DNA from: Shewanella acanthi
GTDB taxonomy: Bacteria > Pseudomonadota > Gammaproteobacteria > Enterobacterales > Shewanellaceae
Assembly (NCBI RefSeq): GCF_019457475.1
Contig: NZ_CP080413.1
Coordinates: 682,001-746,000, forward strand
Length of the DNA stretch: 64,000 nt
Direction of reading: 5' to 3'
A program made the position numbers and the translations under genes. This document shows, piece by piece, positions 18,404-26,053 of the stretch (its first letter is position 1; the number at the start of each line of letters is the position of its first letter). The notes under the pieces were generated by a model, which saw nothing but the letters and a program-made list of their open reading frames with translations, made no database searches and was not told where the DNA came from.

Positions 18404-19492
18404 TTAGAAGTCGTAACGTACACCTACAGAGAATACGTTGTCGTCTTGTAAATCAACTTTAGTACCAGCAACAACTTCATGGTCTCCTTTGTACAGAGAG
18501 TACTGGCCATACACCATAGTCGACTTAGATAAACGGTAATCAGCACCTACGTTAAAGTTGTGAACGCTGATATCAATACCCTTAACAATGATTGCTTTAC
18601 CGTCTGCGTCTTTACCAATCGTATTTACGTTATTGTAGTAGTTACCGAAACCAGTATCATCGAAGCCGTATTCAGCTTTCAGGTTAACACCGTTCAGATC
18701 GTAAGCGATGTTGACAAAGTAAGTGTTTCCATCAACTGAACTATCAGCTGATTTTTCAGAATTTTGATATAGGCCGCCCAGCTTAAAGTTGCCTAATTTT
18801 ACTTGGCCTACGGTACGGAATGCATCATAGCCAGAAATACCTTTGTTATAGGCAACGGCTACATAGTAGTTTTGTTCTTTAAATTTGCTATCACCTAGCG
18901 TCGCGCTAAGAGCATATTGACTATCGCTTGTATTTGCGTTGTCATCGAACAGGTAAGTGGCGTTTAGCGTCACTAAGTTAGCAATACGTGGCGAGTAGTA
19001 CCATACACCGTCTGCACTACGGGTTTGCGCGCTGACTAAGCGGTCGATATCGGCGTTAGTGTTACCGAACAGATCCACACCACCTTCAGATTGTTTAAAT
19101 ACAGTGTCGTTACGACCCACTAACACAGTACCTGCGTTAGTTTTTAAACCTAGAAAAGTATTACGAGCTTTGAATGGGCTAGAAGCGCCATTACCAGATG
19201 TGTTTTCAACTTGGAATTCCATTTGATAAACAACATCATAACCGTCAGCAAGCTTCTCAGTACCTTTAACACCCACGTTTGAGAAGTTGTTTTCTAAATA
19301 AGTACCAGCATTGTTCTCGTCAGCATAGCTAGAGCCTACACCACTGGTGCCAGACTGCAGCGTGGCGCCGGTATCAGTTGCAGTGACTGCTAATTCTAAA
19401 CGACCGTAGAAGCTTGGGCCATCGGCTAGCGCGCCAAATGAAGCCAGTGCTAATACTGATGCAACTGATGCAGAGATGAATGTCTTTTTCAT
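18404..19492 (-). CDS. Gram-negative general porin
   Basis: 362 aa from the ATG at 19492, which has GGGAG upstream and begins the signal peptide MKKTFISASVASVLALASFGALA. A further upstream in-frame ATG at 19528 would prefix 12 unneeded residues. The mature protein starts DGPSFYGRLELAVT, carries the trimeric-porin motifs VGVKGTEKLADGYDVVYQ and FLGLKTNAGTVLVGR, and ends in VGVRYDF, a standard barrel signal. It forms a 16-strand diffusion channel in the outer membrane. Confidence 0.92.
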   Translation of the reverse strand: MKKTFISASVASVLALASFGALADGPSFYGRLELAVTATDTGATLQSGTSGVGSSYADENNAGTYLENNFSNVGVKGTEKLADGYDVVYQMEFQVENTSGNGASSPFKARNTFLGLKTNAGTVLVGRNDTVFKQSEGGVDLFGNTNADIDRLVSAQTRSADGVWYYSPRIANLVTLNATYLFDDNANTSDSQYALSATLGDSKFKEQNYYVAVAYNKGISGYDAFRTVGQVKLGNFKLGGLYQNSEKSADSSVDGNTYFVNIAYDLNGVNLKAEYGFDDTGFGNYYNNVNTIGKDADGKAIIVKGIDISVHNFNVGADYRLSKSTMVYGQYSLYKGDHEVVAGTKVDLQDDNVFSVGVRYDF

Positions 19493-19560
19493 GTTTCGTG
19501 CTCCCTTTGAACCTAAGTTCATATCCATTTTTCATGGTTTTTTGTGTGGTTTTACACATA

Positions 19561-19580
19561 TGTTACTGGGATCAGTAACA
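19561..19580. promoter_or_regulatory. Perfect dyad upstream of porin
   Basis: TGTTACTG (19561-19568), spacer GGAT, then CAGTAACA (19573-19580): an 8-bp perfect inverted repeat 69 bp upstream of the porin ATG. It could be an operator or a hairpin in the porin mRNA leader. No regulator family is assigned. Confidence 0.4.
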
Positions 19581-20290
19581 ATGTTGCCGCCGATTTTTAC
19601 AGTTTTACGACTCACAGGCTGTGTCGCAGATCATGTTTTTGGCTCTCCTTGTCCGCATTCGGGGTTTTTTAAGACACTTCCTTGTATCTCAACCGCAATT
19701 CGGAGCGAAAGTAGCAAAACAGTATTAATCACTTACTACTAAAGGGGTAGATGCAGCGCCTTGGCTTAAGTGACTCGGCGTGGCTAACTGTAGCATATAC
19801 TAATGTTGTAGCAAGTTTGTCATAAATGCTTGCATTGGTTGGAGTTTTGGCATTAAAGACTTTAAAAAGGAGGTTAGGACGTAAAAAACAAAATATTAAC
19901 GTAAGTTAATCTTGGTAATTGCTTTTAAAATTATATTGTTAGAGCGGTATTTTGTACTTTTAGCGATGAAGCCAATTTTAATTAAACACAAATGGAATCC
20001 CAAGGGAAGATGCGAGATCATAGACTATAGTCGTAGTCATTAATTGCTTATTTGTCGTCAATTTAAGCTAAATATGGTGGCTTTTGACTCTATATGTGGT
20101 CTTAACCACGCTTCAGAATGGCAGTCATCCAGTCAGATTTACGCCTTAATAATGCAATTTGAGAGATTGATTTCGGTTTTTAAGCTAATTCGTATAGAAT
20201 TCGCCGCGCCGTTTTGTGTCATGCTGCAGTGGATGATTATGTCCAACCTTAACAGGGGCAGCTGTTGTTAAAGAGTAAAGGTAAGTATTA
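19581..20290. other. Long intergenic region between porin and tcdA
   Basis: About 700 bp, AT-rich, between divergent genes. It should hold the promoters of both. I see no convincing coding frame; the open frame at 20044-20271 has no ribosome binding site and no recognisable content. No RNA gene was recognised. Confidence 0.4.
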
Positions 20291-21100
20291 ATGACTGAAG
20301 CCTATCAAAACCGTTTTGGTGGAATTGGCCGTTTATATGGACAAAAAGCCTTGGCGAAATTTGCTAAGTCCCATGTAGTGGTAATTGGTATTGGCGGCGT
20401 TGGTACTTGGGCGGCTGAAGCCTTAGCACGCAGTGGCATCGGCCAAATAACCCTTATCGATTTGGACGATATCTGTGTGACGAACACTAATCGTCAAATT
20501 CATGCTTTGGCCCCAACGATTGGTGACTCTAAGGTTGCCGTGATGGCGCAGCGCATTCGCGACATCAATCCTGACTGCAGAGTAAATGAAGTCGAAGACT
20601 TTATTACCTTGGATAACTTAGGTGAGCATTTACTCGGTCCAACGGCTGGCGGTGATATTGATTATGTCATTGATTGTATTGATGCCGTTAAGCAAAAAGC
20701 TGCGTTAATTGCTTGGTGTAAACGTCAGAAAATTAAGATAGTGACTGTCGGCGGCGCCGGCGGTCAGACGGATCCAACCCAGATCCAATTGACTGATCTA
20801 GCGAAGACCTATCAGGATCCACTGCTCGCCAAAGTGCGAAATATTTTGCGCCGAGAATATAACTTTTCTAAAAATGTGCAGCGCCGCTTTGCAGTTGATG
20901 CGGTATTTTCAAGTGAACAATTAGTGTATCCCCAGTTCGACGGTTCGGTCTGCAGTACTAAAGCAGCGGCAGATGGCAGCATGCGCATGGATTGTGCTTC
21001 GGGTTTTGGCGCTGTGACTATGGTGACGGGGACCTTTGGCTTTGTGGCTGCAAGCCGAGTATTAGCGCGATTGACTCAAATTGCGAATGAAGAACAATAG
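20291..21100 (+). CDS. tcdA: tRNA threonylcarbamoyladenosine dehydratase
   Basis: 269 aa E1-like enzyme (also called CsdL/YgdL). The ATP-binding Rossmann motif GIGGVGTWAAEALARSG (about 34-50), the adenylation segment LIDLDDICVTNTNRQIHA and the later FDGSVCSTKAAADGSMRMDC are diagnostic. It converts t6A37 of ANN-decoding tRNAs to cyclic ct6A using ATP, with the CsdA/CsdE sulfur system as partner in some species. Those partner genes are not here. Confidence 0.93.
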   Translation: MTEAYQNRFGGIGRLYGQKALAKFAKSHVVVIGIGGVGTWAAEALARSGIGQITLIDLDDICVTNTNRQIHALAPTIGDSKVAVMAQRIRDINPDCRVNEVEDFITLDNLGEHLLGPTAGGDIDYVIDCIDAVKQKAALIAWCKRQKIKIVTVGGAGGQTDPTQIQLTDLAKTYQDPLLAKVRNILRREYNFSKNVQRRFAVDAVFSSEQLVYPQFDGSVCSTKAAADGSMRMDCASGFGAVTMVTGTFGFVAASRVLARLTQIANEEQ

Positions 21101-21147
21101 ATAATACAATTGATTAAATTGAGTATATGATTCTCAATTGTTTTAGC

Positions 21148-21177
21148 AAAAAACCACAGTTTAGGCTGTGGTTTTTT
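21148..21177 (+). terminator. Terminator after tcdA
   Basis: CCACAG (21154-21159) and CTGTGG (21166-21171) form a stem flanked by A6 and T6. Confidence 0.8.
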
Positions 21178-21303
21178 GTTTTTAGCTTTAATCGGAATTA
21201 TCGAGTTTTAGTTGTAGGTTATGACACTGAAATTAACTCTTATTTGGCATTAAGCTTGCTAGTTGCTGGAGTAAGTTCAATTTATTGTCGCTGGGATAAC
21301 GCT

Positions 21304-21915
21304 ATGTTGAAGCTAAAACTGGATGCCGTGAAGTTTTTTAGTCCTAAAAAAATCATGTTTCGTATCATGCTATGGCTAATGGTGAGCTGCAGCGTGTTAT
21401 TGGCTATGCCTACTAACCTATTGAGCGCACTCGCATTAGACAAGTTTGTGCCAGAGCACGCACATTTTGTGGGCTTAGGGCTTATTATCGCGATTGCCTA
21501 CTTTTTGACACAGCTGTTAAACATTGGGTTAGATGAGTCTATTCGCCATCTCAGTAATAAGCGCATGACGGAGACCATCGAAGCCAAAATCAATTTATTA
21601 GATCGCGCCGAGCGGGCATTATTGCGCGAGTTTTTTCTCCAGGGCGCGACGATTTTGACATTGCCGCAAAATGAACCTGCGGTTAAAAGCTTACAAAATG
21701 CCTGTATTCTTGAAAATTTAGGCAATGAACGTCATTACGCCATTCAAGGTCCTACGGCGGATTTTAAAATTTCGATGAAAGCGCGTTCATATCTCAATCG
21801 AGGTGTGTTGCGTTTGCCTGCAGGCGAACCAAGCCAAGAGGAAATGCAGCACCTTATTAAGGCGCGCCCACAATTTTTAAATGGCGTTGTGCAGACGCGT
21901 AAACATGCCGCGTAA
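21304..21915 (+). CDS. SieB-family (superinfection exclusion B) membrane protein
   Basis: 203 aa from ATG 21304. An upstream in-frame ATG at 21127 lies in front of the tcdA terminator hairpin, so it is rejected. Two transmembrane helices span about residues 17-38 and 51-72, followed by a cytoplasmic helical domain with LLDRAERALLREFFLQGATILTLP; the core ALLREFF with a downstream LP is the SieB family hallmark. Phage P22 SieB blocks development of heteroimmune phages. Chromosomal homologues such as this have no proven role, and no other phage genes lie nearby. Confidence 0.7.
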   Translation: MLKLKLDAVKFFSPKKIMFRIMLWLMVSCSVLLAMPTNLLSALALDKFVPEHAHFVGLGLIIAIAYFLTQLLNIGLDESIRHLSNKRMTETIEAKINLLDRAERALLREFFLQGATILTLPQNEPAVKSLQNACILENLGNERHYAIQGPTADFKISMKARSYLNRGVLRLPAGEPSQEEMQHLIKARPQFLNGVVQTRKHAA

Positions 21916-22018
21916 ATTGGAATGCGTTGGAATGTGGATATAAAAAATGGGGGTGGTTAAACCCCCATAATGACGTGCATTTTTACAATGAACAGAATAA
22001 CAATTGGAAGCAAAACTA

Positions 22019-22147
22019 CTAATGTTGGGCTGACTTCACCACAAACATCCAAGTGATATATGAAATAATCCCTATCGTACTGAAGATGACAATCATTGAG
22101 AGTAATCCTACTGGGTTACCAAACATTAAATCTAGCCAAAATGCCAT
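22019..22147 (-). CDS. DUF3149 family small membrane protein (42 aa)
   Basis: A 42-aa frame with ATG at 22147 and AGAGGA upstream. The peptide begins MAFWLDLMFGNPVGLLSM and continues with one transmembrane helix (VIFSTIGIISYITWMFV), ending KSAQH. The short N-terminal amphipathic LDLMFGNPVG followed by one helix is the whole DUF3149 domain. Function is unknown. An FNR-type dyad lies 62 bp upstream, suggesting control by oxygen. Confidence 0.8.
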   Translation of the reverse strand: MAFWLDLMFGNPVGLLSMIVIFSTIGIISYITWMFVVKSAQH

Positions 22148-22208
22148 GATTAAAATCCTCTTATCCGTGAAGTCCCCTTAAAATTAACCCGCATAACCGG
22201 ATTAAATA

Positions 22209-22222
22209 CTGATCTTGATCAA
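22209..22222. promoter_or_regulatory. FNR/EtrA-type binding site
   Basis: CTGATCTTGATCAA matches the FNR consensus TTGAT-N4-ATCAA at nine of ten defined bases. It lies between the DUF3149 gene (62 bp away, minus strand) and the hemerythrin chemoreceptor gene (217 bp away, plus strand). Spacing favours control of DUF3149. Confidence 0.6.
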
Positions 22223-22438
22223 TAAAAAATTGACAATTAAAAACATTTCGGCAACCAGCTGTTAACTCTGTGATGGGCCTCTAGTTTTTACCAAGTACCA
22301 GCATCTCATCGGGGAATTTTTTGTGCCTTATCGGCTTAATGGCTAGTCTTTAGAGTGAATTTGCAAAAGTCGCCAACCGCTATTTGGTGAGAATACTTAA
22401 TCAGCGTCTTGTAATACCGTTTTTGAAGGGAGCCAATC

Positions 22439-24028
22439 ATGGCAAAAAAGCAAACAAATAAGGGAACTATGGGTTATCGTTCGATTTTTGCCCCACTTAT
22501 TTTACTGATCTATCCCCTCTATTGCCTTGCCATGAGCCATGATTTTGTGGCGGTTGGTTGTCTGATTGCCCTTGGGGGGATTCTTATTTTCAACATCAAT
22601 AAGCTTATTCGTAACTTAGGGTTACTCGAGCATGCTGCCCATCATGTTGGCGATGGTGATTTAAGTTATCAACTCGATGAAAAAGACGCTGGTGTATTTA
22701 AAAAGGTCGTCCATAGCATCAACCGGATGGGTGAAGATGTGAGTCGTACTATTTTATCTCTGGTTGAAACCAGTGATTGGATGAAAAAAGTGGCCTCGGA
22801 TATCAAAGATATCAGTGAGCAGGCAAAACTTGGAGTGCTCGAGCAGGAGCGTCAAACTGAGCTTGCGGCCACAGCAATGACACAGATGGTGTCGACGGTG
22901 CAGGAAGTGTCACAAAATGCAGCCAATACTGCCCAAGCTGCTGATATTGCACATGGTTCAGCTAAACATGGCGATGCGTTGATCGGGGATATCGTTAAGA
23001 AAATTACCGAGATGACAGGGCAAATCCATCAGACTAAAGAAGTCATAGAACATCTTGCAGCGGACAGTAATAATATCAGCAGCATTATCGATACCATCTC
23101 CCAAGTTGCTGAGCAGACGAACCTGTTAGCATTAAATGCGGCAATTGAGAGTGCTAGGGCAGGTGAGCACGGTCGGGGGTTTGCGGTGGTTGCAGATGAA
23201 GTACGAAACCTTGCTAAACGTACTTCAGAAGCCACTATTGAAATCCAGCAGCAAATTGCTGCTCTGCAGCAGGGTGCCCATCAAGGTGTGGATGTAATGC
23301 TGCGCAATGTGGTGATCGCCGAGGAAACCGCGGTAATGGTGGACCAGGCACATATAGCGCTTGGTAATATTGTGACTCAGGTTGAAAGTATCACTGATAT
23401 GTCCCACCAAATTGCAACAGCCTCAGAAGAGCAACATGCTGTTGCCGAGGAGATTAATAAAAATATCAGTGTGATGGCCGAGCTTGCACTCACAAATGCG
23501 CGTCATACTAATCACACTAATTTATCGAGTCTCAAGGTTTACAATATGTCCCAGGAAATTGGAGCGCTGCTGCATCGATTCCATGTTGATGCCGCAATGT
23601 TTTCCAACAGTAAGGAGCTGAACAAGCAGTTTGTAAAGTGGGGCCCAGATCTCGATATTGGAATGCCAGAAATTAATCGTCAGCATCAAAGATTAATAAA
23701 CCTTATCAATGAATTACATCGTACCTTGAGTGAGTCTTACGGGCTTGAAGCCATTAAGCGTATCGTCCAGGGGCTAGTGGATTACACTGCTAACCACTTC
23801 TCCTATGAAGAAGAACTTTTCGCCCGTTTTGGTTACCCTCAAACCGCTGAACATAAAGAAAAACACACTAAGCTTGTTGACCAAGTATTAGATTTTCAGC
23901 GCCGGGTTGCGAAAGGGGAAGATGTTGCCGATGAATTGATGGCCTTCTTAAAATCTTGGCTCGTTAACCATATCCAAAAAAGCGATAGGGAATACACTCA
24001 GTTTTTACTCGCCCATGGCGCCGAATAA
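22439..24028 (+). CDS. Methyl-accepting chemotaxis protein with C-terminal bacteriohemerythrin
   Basis: 529 aa. Two closely spaced N-terminal transmembrane helices (about 15-31 and 36-52) leave almost no periplasmic loop. A HAMP-like linker and the MCP signalling domain follow, with the hairpin tip [35 protein letters not shown] in which the core is [13 protein letters not shown] near 225-237. A complete hemerythrin domain begins at 398, with diiron ligands His416, His453, Glu457, His472, His476, His511 and Asp516 all present. It should sense O2 or NO in the cytoplasm and signal through CheA/CheW. GGGAG precedes the ATG. Confidence 0.92.
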   Translation: MAKKQTNKGTMGYRSIFAPLILLIYPLYCLAMSHDFVAVGCLIALGGILIFNINKLIRNLGLLEHAAHHVGDGDLSYQLDEKDAGVFKKVVHSINRMGEDVSRTILSLVETSDWMKKVASDIKDISEQAKLGVLEQERQTELAATAMTQMVSTVQEVSQNAANTAQAADIAHGSAKHGDALIGDIVKKITEMTGQIHQTKEVIEHLAADSNNISSIIDTISQVAEQTNLLALNAAIESARAGEHGRGFAVVADEVRNLAKRTSEATIEIQQQIAALQQGAHQGVDVMLRNVVIAEETAVMVDQAHIALGNIVTQVESITDMSHQIATASEEQHAVAEEINKNISVMAELALTNARHTNHTNLSSLKVYNMSQEIGALLHRFHVDAAMFSNSKELNKQFVKWGPDLDIGMPEINRQHQRLINLINELHRTLSESYGLEAIKRIVQGLVDYTANHFSYEEELFARFGYPQTAEHKEKHTKLVDQVLDFQRRVAKGEDVADELMAFLKSWLVNHIQKSDREYTQFLLAHGAE

Positions 24029-24098
24029 AGCCAAAATCCTAGGGAGTTGGATTTTTGAGCGGTTAAATCTAATTTGAGGAGCTGGTCCCGAAAAGGGC

Positions 24099-24126
24099 TT
24101 GCCATTGTCATAAGCAAGGGTATAAT
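24099..24126 (+). promoter_or_regulatory. Sigma-70 promoter of tRNA-Leu transcript
   Basis: TTGCCA (24099-24104), 16-bp spacer, TATAAT (24121-24126). A GC-rich stretch follows the -10 box, typical of stable-RNA promoters. Start expected near 24133. Confidence 0.7.
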
Positions 24127-24180
24127 TCCCTGCACTTAGCGCCAAAACATTCAAATGTTGGTTCTAATACAAATAGTTGT

Positions 24181-24219
24181 GCCAGAGTGGTGAAATCGGT
24201 AGACACAGCGGATTCAAAA
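24181..24219 (+). pseudogene. Truncated tRNA-Leu copy (5' half only)
   Basis: The 39 bases from GCCAGAG through the anticodon loop are identical to the intact tRNA-Leu at 24337. After GATTCAAAA the sequence departs completely, so the 3' half of the anticodon stem, variable arm, T arm and acceptor strand are missing. The identity extends six bases 5' of the gene (AGTTGT), giving a 45-bp direct repeat. It lies between the promoter and the intact gene, so it would be transcribed as part of the leader. Confidence 0.85.
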
Positions 24220-24336
24220 ATCACAGCGTCTTCGGTATAAAGTTCACTAAGCTGTTGAAATCTAGTGTTAAGTTGATTAAATTAACACGCAAAAGCCTTG
24301 CAAAGATTTGCAAAGTTTTTGAAGCTCCAAAGTTGT

Positions 24337-24423
24337 GCCAGAGTGGTGAAATCGGTAGACACAGCGGATTCAAAATCCGCCGCCCTTAAAAGCGTGACGG
24401 TTCGAGTCCGTCCTCTGGTACCA
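24337..24423 (+). tRNA. tRNA-Leu (anticodon CAA)
   Basis: 87 nt with encoded CCA. Acceptor GCCAGAG pairs with CTCTGGT (one G-U pair). The anticodon stem GCGGA with loop TTCAAAA and stem TCCGC gives anticodon CAA. There is a long variable arm, as expected for a class II tRNA, and a T arm with TTCGAGT. It reads UUG codons. Confidence 0.93.
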
Positions 24424-24430
24424 TACATAT

Positions 24431-24454
24431 AGCCGACATTAAGTCGGTTTTTTT
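24431..24454 (+). terminator. Terminator of tRNA-Leu transcript
   Basis: CCGAC and GTCGG (24433-24437, 24443-24447) form a short stem followed by TTTTTTT. Confidence 0.75.
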
Positions 24455-24553
24455 GTATCTAAAATCCAGCATTGTTAGATACTTACCGATCATAATCCTG
24501 CTTTCAATGGCGCGTTCACGCTCATCTTTTTCCACCACTTGGCACCCGTTTCG

Positions 24554-24886
24554 CTAGGTTAAATCTTTAATCGTGGTCGTCTTGCCGTTATCCATCACAG
24601 ACCGAATTCCGTTGTCCCTAGAGGCTGTACTTGCATACATTTGGCTGGTGCCAATGATTTGGTGATTAGCGGCTTTGAGATTGAAGTAGGGCTTGTCGTT
24701 TTTGGCGACTTCTTTGGCAAAGCGTTCTTCGATTTGCGAGTTGGTTTGCACCGATTCGATCCCATTCATCGCACCACTTTTAGCGGTATATTGCTCACTT
24801 GTGAGTATCGTTTCCGCATTCCCTGCCTTGAGTACAAACTTAAACTGCCCATTAGTACTTTTACTTAACTCATACCATCCTGACAT
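24554..24886 (-). CDS. yegP: YegP family protein (two DUF1508 repeats)
   Basis: 110 aa made of two DUF1508 units. Unit one has GQFKFVLKAGNAETILTSEQYTAK, core FKFVLKAGN, and GAMNGIESV. Unit two has PYFNLKAANHQIIGTSQMY, core FNLKAANHQ, and RDNGIRSV. AAGGAG precedes the ATG. Structures of family members show a small pseudo-symmetric beta-alpha fold; function is unknown. Confidence 0.9.
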   Translation of the reverse strand: MSGWYELSKSTNGQFKFVLKAGNAETILTSEQYTAKSGAMNGIESVQTNSQIEERFAKEVAKNDKPYFNLKAANHQIIGTSQMYASTASRDNGIRSVMDNGKTTTIKDLT

Positions 24887-26053
24887 GGATATTACTCCTT
24901 CTTTAAGACTGCATTAGCGCAACAAGCATGGAAGGCATTTCCAGCTTGTGCCTCAGTGTAGTCAAGAATGCTCAGTGTGATAGGTAACCTTTCTGCTGAT
25001 ATTTCCCGTTTTGCGTGTCACTCTGCCGATACAGTGATAGTGAATACCGCAAGTTCCAACCAATAGCAGAGAAAGTTTTGCTCCCATATGGGATAAAATT
25101 CTGCAGCGGTTTCAATTGCTAATAGGCCTTTCAGCCACTATTTTCCTAAACATAGCAATTACTGAATCACCTAAAAGGTATGGATTTAACTTCGATTCTG
25201 TTCGAGTAAATTGGATTACACTTCAACATCAGTGGCACTGGATTACCGAACTCTGGTGCAATCAACTTGTATGAGTCGCTCTTAATCGAGATTTGCCGTT
25301 TGCTATCTGTACCAAACTTTTCACTGCCTATTTCTTCTTACCTATGACTTTAAGCCCTTTGGCATCTATCAATCGCTCAATGTGAAATGTTGTAAGGTGT
25401 TTGGGTTTTGAGGTTCTTTCGCGTTTGCTGATATAAGGGAAATATGGGTAAATCAGTGACAGTTTTGCGAGTTGAAATAATTAATAAATCCTTGTCATGC
25501 TTGTAGATGAATGGCAAACATACGCTTAACCATGATCGCGGCAGTGATGTGCAGTTTATTCATTAATTGCGGTCTGTCTTTTATGCCTTGCTTTGCTAGT
25601 CCTTGACCTTTAGCGATGGCTTCCTCCGCAATCCAACAGGTAACTGAACCACGGTAAATAAGGCTTAGTTGTATATTTTGCAATGAGTTGTTTTATGACA
25701 GGGTTCCTTCTCGGTTGCTCACTTGGTTAGTCGATGATGATAATCTGATCGTCGGTTTCAACAGTAGTGCCGCTGAATTCTAAGACAAAGCAAAGTCTGT
25801 TTTACCTATACAGTTACGATAATGAAGAGTTATACAAACGGGCCAAAGTTAACAAGACGTTAGGTTTAAAAATTTTTCTTATTATTCAAAATAACAATCA
25901 TTGATTGGTCTATCCTTATTTCTGAAAACATTGTGTTTTAAAAATTTTAATACTCTTTAATGTTAGGTCGTATAACGAAACAAAGAAGGCTTATCACGAT
26001 ACGGCCATATCCGTCATTTTTCAAAATAAGTAAATTCAATAGGGTACCTTTCA
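24887..26053. other. Gene-poor accessory stretch around the IS relic
   Basis: Apart from the IS5-type remnant this 1.2 kb has no credible gene on either strand. The part from 24900 to 25170 shows only broken frames and could be further mobile-element debris. The part from 25740 to 26050 is AT-rich and is likely to hold the sulfatase promoter. No repeat with the flanks was recognised. Confidence 0.4.
25180..25700 (-). pseudogene. Decayed IS5-group transposase
   Basis: Several minus-strand frames in succession resemble one IS5-type transposase. IQLSLIYRGSVTCWI and, after it, IKDRPQ...ITAAIMVKRMFAIHLQA (25495-25683) correspond to the N-terminal YNxALxxRGSLTxW and DLAITTALMVKRVFxxPLRA blocks. 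Further on, in other frames, come RLIDAKGLKVIG (VIDATGLKVYG block) and GTDSKRQISIKSDS. Stops and frameshifts separate them. No terminal inverted repeats were found by eye. Confidence 0.6.

Noticed and set aside
20044..20271. 75-codon open frame between porin and tcdA
   Set aside because: No ribosome binding site, no recognisable content, and it overlaps the expected tcdA promoter region.
21127..21303. Longer start for the SieB-family protein
   Set aside because: The upstream ATG lies before the tcdA terminator hairpin and the added residues read through it; ATG 21304 is better placed.
24177..24389. 70-codon open frame containing a repeated peptide
   Set aside because: It is the tRNA-Leu gene and its partial copy read as protein; the repeat is the tRNA duplication.
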